A stretch of 64,000 nt of DNA, taken from NCBI GenBank assembly GCA_034508935.3, contig CM067448.1, forward strand, positions 67,155,918 to 67,219,917. The letters are read 5' to 3'. Source of the DNA: Berghia stephanieae (taxonomy: Eukaryota > Mollusca > Gastropoda > Nudibranchia > Aeolidiidae). Of this stretch, positions 22,280 to 33,520 are shown one piece after another (the first letter of the stretch is position 1; each line of letters begins with the position of its first letter). A program made the translations under genes and the position numbers. A model generated the notes under the pieces. It was not told where the DNA came from. It was given only the letters and a program-made list of their open reading frames with translations, and searched no databases.

Positions 22280-23503
22280 TTTATGGGCTGGATTTGTGTA
22301 TTTATTCCCTCCATTCAATATGATCCCCAGGGCTCTACAAAAGATACAACAAGACAAAGTATCGCGAGCGTTGGTGATAGCACCAATTTGGCAAACACAG
22401 ACTTGGTTCCCCAAACTTATGACTATGCTGATAGCGCCCCCGGTCCATCTAAAAGCCTCAAAACACCTATTGACATTGGCATCAGACAGGGCAGCTGTGC
22501 ACCCTTTGTATCCAAAACTAAAGTTGATGGCTTGTCTCTTATCAGGGCAAAAATCCGGAAACAAGGAGTTTCCAAGCACGCCTTAAAAATAATTATGAAA
22601 AGTTGGCGTCGCAACACCCAAAAACAGTACAATAGTTACTTACTGAAATTTATCCAGTTTTGTGATGCTGATGGGGTGGACCCTATGAGTAAAAATGTTC
22701 AGACTACTATAGCTTTTTTGACAATATTATTTCAATCTGGATTGGGATACAGTGCCATCAATACAGCGAGGTCAGCAGTGTCAACATTGAACGAGACCGG
22801 TTCAGATCCGCTAGTGTGTAGATTTATGAAAGGTGTATTTCATTCTCGACCCACTCGTGCCCGTTACACTACTGTTTGGGACATATCTACTGTGTTAAAT
22901 TATTTAAGATCACTTTCCCCTGCTCGTGATCTTAACCTTTTTATGTTAGGAGCCAAACTTCTTATGCTATGTGCTCTTGTTACGGGACATAGGTGCCAAT
23001 CATTTCATGCCATGACTATTGAATCATCTTGTTTATCTATTCATGATAGCAAAGCTATATTCCATATTAGTAAATTGCTTAAACATAACTCGCCTTCTAA
23101 TCCTCAAACAATTATTACACTCCATGCATTTAATGAGGACAGGCGGATTTGTGTTATGACATATCTACGAGCATACTTGAAACGGACTAGACCACTTCGA
23201 TCTTCTAATAAATTGTTTATTAGCACCCTTAGCCCTCACTTAGGAGTCTCCAAGGATACACTGTCACGTTGGATTAGACTTATCCTAACCAAGTCAGGAG
23301 TGGATACTAACATATTTAAAGCACACAGCACACGATCAGCATCTTGTTCTTCAGCAGCTAAGGGTGTAGATATATGGCATGTACTTAATACGGCAGGATG
23401 GAAAAGGGAGTCTACCTTTGCTCGATTCTATAAAAAGCCCATTGAATCTCATTCGGAATCTTTTGCAAATTCAGTACTATCCTCAAAACCTGCCCTGCTT
23501 TGA
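22280..23503 (+). CDS. Tyrosine recombinase of the DIRS element
   Basis: The C-terminal part has the tyrosine-recombinase pattern: Arg in ALVTGHRCQS, HSTRSASCSSA (His-x-x-Arg) and GWKRESTFARFYKK with Trp and the likely nucleophilic Tyr. The N-terminal SAM-like helical part (KSWRRNTQKQYNSYLLKFIQ) fits a core-binding domain. In DIRS elements this enzyme inserts a circular DNA copy without a target duplication. This frame overlaps the end of the upstream pol segment, an overlap known from DIRS1. Confidence 0.8.
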   Translation, partial: FMGWICVFIPSIQYDPQGSTKDTTRQSIASVGDSTNLANTDLVPQTYDYADSAPGPSKSLKTPIDIGIRQGSCAPFVSKTKVDGLSLIRAKIRKQGVSKHALKIIMKSWRRNTQKQYNSYLLKFIQFCDADGVDPMSKNVQTTIAFLTILFQSGLGYSAINTARSAVSTLNETGSDPLVCRFMKGVFHSRPTRARYTTVWDISTVLNYLRSLSPARDLNLFMLGAKLLMLCALVTGHRCQSFHAMTIESSCLSIHDSKAIFHISKLLKHNSPSNPQTIITLHAFNEDRRICVMTYLRAYLKRTRPLRSSNKLFISTLSPHLGVSKDTLSRWIRLILTKSGVDTNIFKAHSTRSASCSSAAKGVDIWHVLNTAGWKRESTFARFYKKPIESHSESFANSVLSSKPALL

Positions 23504-23508
23504 AATCT

Positions 23509-23632
23509 CCAAGTGGCTCCTATCAGCATTAAAGTAGACGGAATAATTAAAAAATTATACGAGTCTTACCTTGGGAAGACGAAGTATGATGATAATTATT
23601 CCGTCTCTTAATGCTGAAGGAGTCAATTGCCC
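23509..23632. repeat. Internal complementary region of the DIRS element
   Basis: Bases 23509-23549 are the complement of the left end (20478-20520). Bases about 23559-23632 are the complement of the right end (about 23848-23921). In DIRS replication this region is proposed to template completion of the circular copy. Confidence 0.75.
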
Positions 23633-23929
23633 TTCCCTCCCTTGCCCTTACTATTAATATGATTATAATTCTATATTGAGTATTATTGTTGTTTTTCGGT
23701 GAAATTGTGCTATATATTACACATGTGTAACCTATCGCGGGATAAGTTCATAGAGTACTTAGTTTAGTTGTGTATTATCATTACTACACACTTGTTGTGG
23801 GCAGCTTTTTCGGAGTTAAATAGTGATCACGTGACGCAGCGCTTCCTCCAATTGACTCCTTCAGCATTAAGAGACGGAATAATTATCATCATACTTCGTC
23901 TTCCCAAGGTAAGACTCGTATAGTTTTTT

Positions 23930-24005
23930 AATTAAAATTCGTGTTTGGAGATAGTTCTTGCAGTCTGTATTTTCTATACATCTTTCGTAACAGTTGGCAT
24001 TTCTG
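23930..24005 (+). repeat. Dispersed repeat related to 9742-9835
   Basis: The two stretches share an AATTAAAATTCGTxxTTTGGAGAT-type start and a CGTAACAGTTGxCATTT-type end. No coding capacity and no family name. Confidence 0.5.
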
Positions 24006-24053
24006 GTCTAGTGCTATGCTAAATAGAAAAATGGAAGATAAATGTATGCATAT

Positions 24054-24058
<5 letters not shown>

Positions 24059-24101
<43 letters not shown>

Positions 24102-24247
24102 CTATATCTCCCTTTTATCTGTCCCTATATCTCTTTCTCTCTCTCTTTCTCCCTCCCTCTCCCTCTCTCTCTATTTTCTCTCTCCCTCTCTCTATCTCCC
24201 TTTCTCTCCTTTTTTCTTATTCTCTCTCTCTATCTCCCTTTTATCTC

Positions 24248-24290
<43 letters not shown>

Positions 24291-24399
24291 TATCTATCTA
24301 CTTTTCTTTCATTTTTTCTCATTCTCTCTCTCTCTATCTCTATATCTCCCTTTTATCTGTCATTATATCTCTTTCTCTCTCTCTCTTTCTCCGTCCCTC

Positions 24400-24433
<34 letters not shown>

Positions 24434-24497
24434 CTCTCTCCCCCTCTCTATCTCACTCTCTCTTTATCTATCTATCTCCTTTTCTCTCATTTTCTCT

Positions 24498-24549
<52 letters not shown>
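24059..24549. repeat. Long (CT)n/(CTAT)n microsatellite
   Basis: About 490 bp of CT-rich simple repeats with an internal near-duplicate block (for example ATATCTCCCTTTTATCTGTC at about 24103 and 24342). Confidence 0.95.
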
Positions 24550-24551
<2 letters not shown>

Positions 24552-24557
24552 ATTTAG

Positions 24558-24655
24558 CATTGTTGTAATGGAAAGTATTTTACGTTGGTTTGAGAGTATT
24601 TCCATTACAACAATTGACCATAACAATTTCGGTTATCAGACATGCATCGGTTTGG
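24558..24655. repeat. Fold-back repeat related to 8475-8655
   Basis: TTGTTGTAATGGAAA and TTTCCATTACAACAA form an inverted pair. The following GGTTATCAGA-containing part aligns with the right half of the element near 8560-8625. Confidence 0.55.
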
Positions 24656-24989
24656 ATGCTGAAAGTTGAATTAATGACCAAAAAAAATGACCTGAAGTAA
24701 AAAAATCTTACATTTCTGGAAATGTATAATTTAATTGACCGCCTCTGTCATTATTGGCCAGCAGGATGACTGTGGAATTCAGTGACTGCTGATCACCAAC
24801 AAAAGGAAGAGCATCTAGTTGAACAGTGTGTTGTGACGATGCTATCGCGCGGGTTCGCGACGGTGCACGAATGCGGACCGGACTTTGCTGCTGATTGGGT
24901 CGATCGTCATAACAAAGTAATGTGAGAACCATAAGAGGCTGCTACCAACAAAAGGAGGAAAGGCGTAAAAAATGGTTGAGGAAACAGGT

Positions 24990-25862
24990 GGGATTGAGGA
25001 AACAGGTGGGATTGGAGATCAAGATTGGAAATTTGAACGGTGAAAATATGACAGACAGATCAAGGTAAATCTCTGATGCTGTGGAAAGAAGAAAAATTAA
25101 CATTATCTGTCTACAAGAAACAGATTGGTGGCGTTTAAAAAAATACTTTATAATGGAAATCAGGCCACAAAAATTTAAGCGGGTGTCATTCTGGATAAAG
25201 TACTTGCACAAAATGTTGTCCAAAGGGTCTCCGACAGACTTATGTGGATCAAGATCGTAGTCAATATGGAACAAATCACTCTCGTGAGTGCATAAGCACC
25301 CCAGACAGGCTGTACGCAAGACAAGAAGGAAGAATTTTGGAAGGAGATTGATGAACAAATGGAAATTTTGGACAAATCAGATAGTTTTCATTGGTGCGGA
25401 CTTGAATGGGCACGTTGGAGAAAGCAATATCGGAGAGGGGATATGGTTGGGAAGGTATGGGTATGGCAGCAGAAATGAAGAAGGCGAAGATATTGTAAGA
25501 TTTGCAACAAGGATGGACCTGGCAATACTAAATACATATTGTAGAGAGAAAGATGAGTACAGAGTGACGTATTCAAGTGGTGTGAGAAAGACACAAGTAG
25601 ATTACGTGTTGTGCTGGAGGAGAAATTTGAGGGAAGTATCAGTTTTTGGCAGTTTGCCGGGAGAGAAAGTGGCAGCGCAACATAAGGATATCAGAGAAAC
25701 AAGTTGAGGGAAAAACACGATGGTGGAAACTAAAAGAGGAAGAGCAAAGTGAAATATTTGCTACAACCGTGAAAGGAAGACTAGGGATTGATTTCCCAAA
25801 GGATTGGAAAAGAACAGCTGATACTTTCCGTGAAGTGGCCAAAGATGATGTTGTATATCCTG
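24990..25862 (+). pseudogene. RTE-like LINE fragment, endonuclease domain
   Basis: Short pieces in changing frames match the apurinic endonuclease of RTE-type LINEs: ERRKINIICLQETDWW, FIGADLNGHVGESN, GYGSRNEEGEDIVRFATRMD and KTQVDYVLCWRRN, followed by a linker stretch (TRWWKLKEEEQSEIF). The endonuclease would nick target DNA for target-primed reverse transcription. Frame changes and in-frame stops show it is dead. The reverse transcriptase is absent downstream, where a Penelope-like element in opposite orientation begins. Confidence 0.7.
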
Positions 25863-25889
25863 CTGTTTTAGATAGAATTTTCCATGAAA

Positions 25890-27790
25890 TTCTGTGGTCT
25901 AGCCTGTTGTCTTTTAATCTCCAAATATGTTTGCCGAGTGTTGATGTTTTTTGTTGGCGTTTCTAAGGGTTGAGGAGTGGATTTTGTATCTCGTTTTGAA
26001 ATTATTTTCCGTTAGTTCTATTTATTTTTCCAGCTTTGTTTTAGTTTCGGGCTGTGGCTTGGTTTATTAGACTTGAGTCTAAACATTGTTTTATTTAACG
26101 GACAATGTTCCTTTTGTCTGCACTTGCATTTTATGATGAGTGGGGTTTGCTCTTGTCGGTGTTTATTTCATTATTTTTGTTGTTGTCGCTTGAAATTACT
26201 TATTCCGTGTTGCACATACAAGAATAGCTTATTTTAATCTTATTTCTTTTGATTAATTTGTGGAGCTTGTGGTTCTTCGGGAAGTATGTCCAGGAACGGC
26301 TGTCCAACATTTGTGCTGACGTTATTGTCGAAAGGTGGATTGAACCAAGTAGTATACCATTTCTATTTTATTGCGTTCTTTTCTTGTGTATTGAGGTTTA
26401 TTTGAGAGGGGCGCGTCGGTATATTCAAATGGTGCGTTGTATCCGCTTTTTGTGAGTGGTTTTTTGTTGTTGTAGTAAACGGCTGCAACGTTGAATATCT
26501 CTCTATTTTTCGAAAGTTTGCTCACACGCAGTGCTACGATATTTGGTATATGTTCACTGACGGAACGAGGGTGGTTGTTATTTTTATTATTGTAGCTAAT
26601 GATGTTATTTGGTTTTCTGAACGGTTGGGATGAATTGGATTTTATGTCGAATCTGACGTTGAAGAAGTAACTGTTTTTTTGGTTTGCGTTTATCTTGATT
26701 TTCAAATTGTTTTTAGGAAACATTTTGCAGATTCGCTCTTGGTCGTTTATTGCTTAAAACAAGTCCATCATCTCTATAGAGGCCAAGGTACGTGTGTGCA
26801 TTGCAGTTGTGAAAGGATGTACAGTCCGATAGTTCGCATGTTTCAGTGCCGTCGAATGAACTCGTTGTAACGTCGAAATCATTTTGCCGCTTTGTCCAAG
26901 GCGTGTTGTCATAGTATAGTGAGCTGTGCTTAGTGCATTTGATGATTTGTTTTTCCTCTACTGCAATGTTGGTATATGTTGATTCGAATTCCAATACTTT
27001 GTTTATTAAATCTGGGGTGATGGAGGGGTAAAAATCGCAAATGTCGAAAGTGATGAAAGTGCAGTTTTCTTTGTTTTGGATATTTTTAAACCATTCAACG
27101 ATTTCAGTGGTGTTTTTCCACTGGTTGAATTCGGTTTCTATTTATTTATATTTTTAATATGTTTAGCTGGTCTTTCCAATTTCAGTTTTGTATGGATTTA
27201 TTAGTCTACATTTATTTTTGAAGTCCAGCTTGTGATCTTTTAATGTGATGAATGCTTCTCTTTTTTACGCTATATCGATTCGATCGCTAAGGTCAAGTTT
27301 GTTTGCTTTATTTTTATGTTCTTTTGTGATCTCTTTGGTTCTGTGTGTTCTGTCTTTTTTATAGTCTTTGTTGATGTGTTTGTGTGTCATTCTCTCATAG
27401 TCGTCAGGGGTCATTTTATAATAGTTGTTGGATTGTCGGCTGGTATCAAAAGTTGTTAACTTTGTTTGTTTTCTTCACATCACTAGTCAGTCGATTTTGG
27501 AAGTTGTTATTTTTGTTTTTGAACTGTACATTTTGAATGAGGTCTGAAAGTCCATCTTCTATTTTTTTTAATTTCAGGTATTGCAGGGGGTGATGTTGTA
27601 GAGGTAAAGCCGTACCTGTTCTTGTCGTTGGGTTCTAAATTTGGGTTGAGGAAAAATAATGTTCTCCGACGTAGATTTGTGACAAATGTTTCTGTTGTCA
27701 TGATCGCTTTGTTACAATATGTTGTCAATGAAAATATTCTTTGATACATGCGCTCTTTCATGCGGCTTCTCATTTATAGCTTTTAACAGA
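25890..27790 (-). pseudogene. Penelope-like retroelement remnant (RT plus GIY-YIG remnants)
   Basis: Read on the minus strand, pieces appear in the order expected for a widespread animal reverse transcriptase of the Penelope-like group: FKNKCRLINPYKTEIGK, TFDICDFYPSIT, a WTKRQNDFDVT segment, LGLYRDDGLVL (catalytic Asp-Asp), SEHIPNIVALRVSKLS, then TTWFNPPFDNNVSTNVG, KISYSCMCNTE and a degraded stretch with LxKHIWRLKDN at the position of the GIY-YIG nuclease end. Several frame changes and stops make it non-functional. Assignment to Penelope-like elements rests on the RT plus GIY-YIG order and is not certain. Confidence 0.65.
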
Positions 27791-28472
27791 CAATAACAAA
27801 TGCTTGCTACCCTTTACTGCATAGTACTTTCTACAAGAACTAATAGACCCAGCTACCAAATAACTTCTTAGTGGAAAGTGGGGTCAGTAAATCATTTACA
27901 GACCCATTCTTACCTCTTATTGCAATTTAGGTAGCGATTTTCTTAACTTGATTGTTCTCTAAAACAAGAAGCTTCTCTCTGATAATGTTCAAAGTTTTTT
28001 TTTGGTCTTATCTAGAAAGGAGAAAAGTACTCGAAAAAGAAACCACAACTTTCCTGGAATCATCTTTCTTCAATTGACGGGATCACTTGTACGTGAGTAA
28101 AAATTATTTCCTTCTTGACATTTAGATATTTACTTTGTTTATCTCTCAGGTGAACAAAATAGATGTGCTGGAGAAAAAAAAAGTATCAGATGTAAATATA
28201 TCCTTATCCCTATTGTTTTGATTGTTTTGTGGATTTTTAGAATAAATCGTACAAGAAAATGTATATTCTTCTTTTGTTTTCAGATTTAAATATATTTTGC
28301 ATAGTTTTAAAGATATAATTGCATTACATTTCGTATAGCCGATGTTTGATACAGGCAATGATTCAGGAAGCTACAAAACTCCAACCTCCGGACCTTTCAT
28401 TTTTTTCACCTGATTTACAATTTGCATGGTATTACAGTCCGACGTTCCCACACCCAACCAGATACATTCTTT

Positions 28473-28548
<76 letters not shown>

Positions 28549-30411
28549 TATTTTTGATTTTATACTTGATCGGGAATTTTCGATTAAACTTTACTCATGT
28601 GTACAGTTGAAATATCGAGAAATACAAATTATTTCAGCAATGCTTGCATTACGATATCTGGACCAGGTCAAGGCAAGAAATAAAAGGAAGAATTGAGGAT
28701 GGATTGTTGATATCTACACTAAGGAAGATTCAACATGTTATCATGTATGTGCTGAAATGGAATCTGCAGGGATCCAGGAAATAAAGTTGTCTTGGGATTA
28801 AAGTGTGCACGTAAGAAACTAGAAAGAAGCAGAATAGTAGTGCAACAATTGGTAAAAAGTAGTGTAATTGTTTATGACTCGTGCTGCCAAATGAAAGATG
28901 CCTTGGATGTGGATTAGCGTTATAATGTGACAAAGGAAAAGATAGAAACCAGTGGGATATGATTCAGCAGCAGCACATATGTAGGTGGATAGTCAATGTC
29001 TTTTGGAATCAGCTGCCAACACCTCGAAACAAGCTGTGAGATTGAATCCCAAAGATGGAAAAAAGAGAGAAGATTAAAAACCTACCGAAAGAATAGGTTG
29101 ACGTGTATGCCACATGGTTTGACAAAGCACAAGACAGAGACAAATTTATAGATCAATATAGACCCAATGCTTGGAGATCGATTTAAATAAAATAAGTTAG
29201 AAACATTAAAGTTGCCAAAATCTCAAATCATATTGTTGAAACTAATAATAAGCTTCATTTCTGAACATTTCTTTTCTTTTGTCCCGGTTATTAAGGGTGT
29301 GGGAACTTATTCTGATTGAACGCTATTTTAAATAATAATAAAGGTTTTTGTATCCTGGGTATTGTGTTTCGATTTCATGATTAATTATATACTCTGAAAT
29401 GTCCTCACCAATCCATGGCAGCATTATGTCAGTTAGAACAATATTTTTAAACTTGCATTTTTGGGCAAGGACGTGAAATATTGGTCTGATCCTTATTGTG
29501 TAAAGGATAGATGAAGTATTTAAAACGACAAATGTAAAATCACATTTATTTTTTATCATTAATTTCACTTTTTGGCGATTAGATCAACTGGACATAATGC
29601 CAATTGGAGAATGTGCGTCACTAACTATTGAACCATGTAATGCTAAATATTTGAAACTAACCATGTCACGTCATTTCTTTTTTTTATTTTTACTCACTTT
29701 CAGTTCAAAGCGTTTATTTTAGACAGCTTAGTATTTTCAATCTTAATTTAATGTTGCGGATCTATAATATATGACAAACTAAATTTTATAGGCAGTATCG
29801 AAAATGCAATTAAAATATTGCTTCTTTGCTTCTGACATCTTGTCCCCTGATGAAGACCAAATGCTCTTTGTCTAAAATTAAACAAGAATGAGAGAATTGT
29901 TGAAGTAGACTTCTGTCATTTTCAATTGTTACAATCTCCTAGATTCCTCACATGCTTGTGAGTGACAGGATTTCATATTTGCCTGAAATGCCTCGATACG
30001 TTCTCCGCACTTCTTGCCTCCCTCAAGTTTGCCAAGAATTACTTTTCGTTTTTCCTAATCTACGTCAGTCCAGTAACATTCTTATCAAATTATCGATCTT
30101 TTTGGTTGCAAAATGTATTGAGAAAACAGTTTTTCATACCTGTGTTGTAGCCTCAATCAACGTCCACTTGTTGTGCCCTCGCATTGATTTTCTTGACTAA
30201 TTTATTGTTTTGTGATTCTCACTCGTGTATTGAAAAATAGCATTTTGTCTGAAAACTCCTGTCGTTACTTTCCCCTCACAATGTCATGATTTCCCTCTCA
30301 GTTCCTCGTTTATCGCGTGGAATACTCCTGTCATCATAAGCATTTCCTTTTTCACCCTGGGTCAGAGTATAGGCCACACTAAACAGTTTCCATCCTTCTC
30401 TATCCTCTATC
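27791..30411. other. AT-rich stretch without recognised genes
   Basis: It contains a (GA)n tract at 28475-28546 and a hammerhead-like motif at about 29840-29886. The short frames on both strands show no domain. I find nothing else to support. Confidence 0.5.
28475..28546. repeat. (GA)n microsatellite
   Basis: 72 bp of pure GA repeat. Confidence 0.97.
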
Positions 30412-30429
30412 CAGGTGTCTGGGGATAAT

Positions 30430-31270
30430 CACAGCGATAGTAGAAAGGGTCTATATCTCCCAAGTTCCTGATATTTTCCCTTTATCTGCTCTCTTTGACG
30501 CGTACCTATACTTAAGACCTTTGACTTTGCAGGGTGAATTCTTAGACCAATTGATTCCGACAGGCTGTTTATAATTGTGGTTTTTGCTTGCATCTGGTCC
30601 CGGGTGTGGGACAGAAGAGCCAGATCATCTACAAAGTCCAGATTATCCAACTGTCTCCAGGGGGTCCACTGTATCCCATTTCTTCGCCCCTTTGGAGGTT
30701 TCCTTCATTAGCCAATCAATGGCAAGGATGAACAGGAATGGTGAGAGCAAGCATCCTGCTTGACACCAATCTTAATTTTAAAGCTGTCAGTAAGCTGATC
30801 TTTATGTACAACCCTGCAACTTGATCCTTCATACATTTGCTTAATGAGGTTTATTATCTTTTTTAGGGAGTCCATAATGTAGAATTGTCCACAATGTTGC
30901 TCTGTCAATACTGTCGAAAGCCTTCTCGCAATGTTGACAATAAGAGGAGAGTTCCATTCTATAGACTATTCCACTATGACTCGCAGAGAGGCAATCTGGT
31001 CGATGGTTGAACGGTTTTTCCGAAAACCTGCCTGTTCGTCCCGCAGTTTAGCATCTGTTGCATTCTTAATTCTCTCTAGAATAATACGGTTGAAAACCTT
31101 TCCTGGGATAGAGAGAAGAGTGATTCCTCGATTATTATTACATTTACTGAGGTCCCCTTTCTTTGGAAGCTTGATAAGATGCCCTTCCTTCCAATCCTTT
31201 GGGAATACTCCAGTTAGCACCAATAAATATATCATCAACAACCCTGGCTCCTTTTTTCTTCTCATGGATC
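30430..31270 (-). pseudogene. LINE reverse transcriptase fragment
   Basis: Minus-strand pieces give non-LTR reverse-transcriptase motifs in order: GVFPKDWKEGHLIKLPKKGD, NRGITLLSIPGKVFNRIILE, RDEQAGFRKNRSTIDQIASL (about 31265-30966), IKQMYEGSSCRVVHKDQLTD (about 30860-30780) and MDNLDFVDDLALLSHTRDQM, the FxDD active-site region (about 30650-30590), then the thumb start. The pieces lie in different frames, and the segment between motifs is shortened, so it is dead. Clade not assigned. Immediately beyond it the 25-base repeat seen at 64-88 recurs. Confidence 0.75.
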
Positions 31271-32095
31271 TAGATTTTCTACAGTAAGAATTCCATATTA
31301 TCCTTTACAGTGGCAAAGAATGTATTTAAAGTCTAACGCAGAATGCCTAGTTGGTTTTCATAGATGGGAACTAACAGCTATTTAGCTGTTTACTGTTATA
31401 ACAAAATTCAGGCCCTGCTTCGAAAACCAAATTTTACCTCATTTTAAATCCTGATAGTGTAAGAGAGTGCTATTACGAAGACATCATCACCATTACCACC
31501 ACCCCATTCATTTCAATTTCCTCTCTCCTCCTACACAGACACCACAATCACAAATACCATGATCTCCAACACCAGGACTGCCAATGCATCATCACGACCA
31601 CAAAAATTACAATTACCACTTTAATTCAATCAAGTCACCATGTCAATCCATGGCAATCACAACCAATACAACAATCATCACATCATTATCACAGCCAACG
31701 TTATACTTACAACATCCAGCACAACCCACCATCGTCACTTCTATACCACAATAACACATAATTATCAACACAATTACAAATCCAACAAACATCAACATAT
31801 TATCTATTAATACCATAAAACCACCACCATCGCTGTCACCACGAACACTGCGATCACCATGTAACACGTATTGAAATATATTGGAATTGTTCGGCTGTGT
31901 TTAATTATGTTAGGGTTCTTTCTAGCGGTACGCATCTTATGTTGTGCATGTTTTGCATGAGAGTGTGAATGTTGACTGCGTGAACGTATTAGCACTTTTT
32001 GTTGCTTAGAAACATCGTAAGAAGTTGTTTGTGTATTAAGTTAGTTACTGAAATAATTACAGAAATTATTTATTAAAATTGTAATTCGTATTGTG
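31271..32095. other. No gene; low-complexity (CA/TC-rich) block at 31480-31870
   Basis: The block at 31480-31870 is rich in ACC, ATC and ACA units without a clean period and looks like an eroded simple repeat. The rest may include the left end of the element that follows, but no LTR could be defined. Confidence 0.45.
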
Positions 32096-32099
32096 ATTA

Positions 32100-33520
32100 A
32101 AATTTGGGATCAAGATGTCGCAATCGTTGGCGAGATACGGTAAGGAGGAAGAAGTGATGAAATTATCGGCGGAGGAGAGGAATGCATACACACGAGAAAG
32201 ATTAACCGAAGAAAGACAAATCGAAATGGAAAAGTTGAAGATTGAACTTGACCACGCAAAGATAGAAGCAGAGAAAGAGAAAAATAGAATGCAGCATGAA
32301 TTGGAAATGGATATAGTTTCCTCCTCTTCTTTATCTGTCAATATGATAGCACAACCAATATCTAAACGACCATAAATTCCATCATTCGCAGACGGCAAAG
32401 ATGATCTAGATAGTTGGTTACTTCGTTTTGAGCGGTTCGGGGAAACTAGTCAATGGCATATGTCGTCCTGGCCCAGGTCGTGCGTTGGACTGTTACAGTC
32501 AATTATCATCGGCAGACGCACTAGGTTACGATATCGTCAAGGAAGCGCTACAGATGAAATATAATTTGACAGAGGACGGCTACCGAGAGAAGTTTTGCCA
32601 AGGCATACCGGGGGACGGAGAAAATGCATTTATCACGCGGCTGAAAACGTATCTGGAGAGATGGGTCGACCTAGCAAAGATTGAAAAAGATTACGACAGT
32701 TTGAGAGACCTGTTAATCAAAGAGCAGTTTATGGATGTCTGTCCCAAGGATCTAGCTACACATCGTAGAGAAAAGAAAACTAAAACCCTAGACAATGTAG
32801 CTGAAGAATCGGAAGCGTTCCTTGTAGCTAGGAGGCAGTTACATTTTAAAAACCAGTCGTATGAAAAGACAAACAAACTAGAGGTCGAGAAGACGGAAAG
32901 AAGAAGAGTGAAGCCGGACATAGTTACATCCTCACACTGGTGGATTACGCCACTCGTTATCCAGAAGGGGTGCCTCAAGAAAATTTACACGGAAACTGTA
33001 GCTGAGGCATTGGTCGATATATATAGCCGGATCGGAATTCCTGAGGAGATACTTACTGATCAGGGAGCCCAGTTCGTTTCTGACTATATGAAAGAAATTT
33101 GTCGTTTACTCGGAATACGGAAATCAACAACACCGTATCATCGAATGTGCAACGGACTAACGGAAAATTCAATGGGACGTTGACGATTTTAAAACGTTTG
33201 TGCATTGAACAACCGAAGCAGTGGCATCAGCAGTGGCATCGTTACATTAATCCACTACTCTTTGCTTATCGAGAAGTGCGACAGGAATCGACGAAGTTTG
33301 CGCCATTTGAGCTTATGTAAGGGCGAAGCGTCGGAGGGCCAATAAATATTCTTCGTGATCTCTGGACAGGTGAATTGTCGGAGCCTGACGTAAAGTCCAG
33401 TTATCAGTACGTACTCGAGTTGAGAGAGCTGTTGGAAGAAACATGGAAAATAGAGCAAGATGAACTCTGTCGCGCACAAAGGAAGCAAAAGTTTTATTAC
33501 GATAAGAAAGATAATGACTA
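32100..33520 (+). mobile_element. Second Ty3-type element, fragmentary (fossil)
   Basis: Recognised parts are a gag-like region starting MSQSLARYGKEEEVMKLSAE with a charged helical stretch and a capsid-like segment, then an integrase core segment (IGIPEEILTDQGAQFVSDYM, TPYHRMCNGLTE). The family resembles the Ty3 elements common in aquatic animals and differs from the element at 11.15 kb. I could not define LTRs. It is incomplete and broken. Confidence 0.7.

Larger units (their letters stand above)
20474..23925 (+). mobile_element. DIRS-type tyrosine-recombinase retrotransposon (fossil)
   Basis: The ends are inverted repeats: 20478-20545 and about 23823-23921. Just after the recombinase gene lies a region (23509-23632) complementary to both ends, the internal complementary region that defines DIRS1-like elements. 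Parts recognised: a gag-like frame region, a short C-terminal pol segment (DLFASRTNFLIPKYMS, WAGFVYLFPPF) and a tyrosine recombinase. An internal stretch of about 0.4 kb in the gag-like region is present twice in tandem. It is incomplete and broken. Confidence 0.8.

Noticed and set aside
31643-31995. Val/Met-rich minus-strand frames
   Set aside because: They are read across an eroded ACC/ATC-type low-complexity block.
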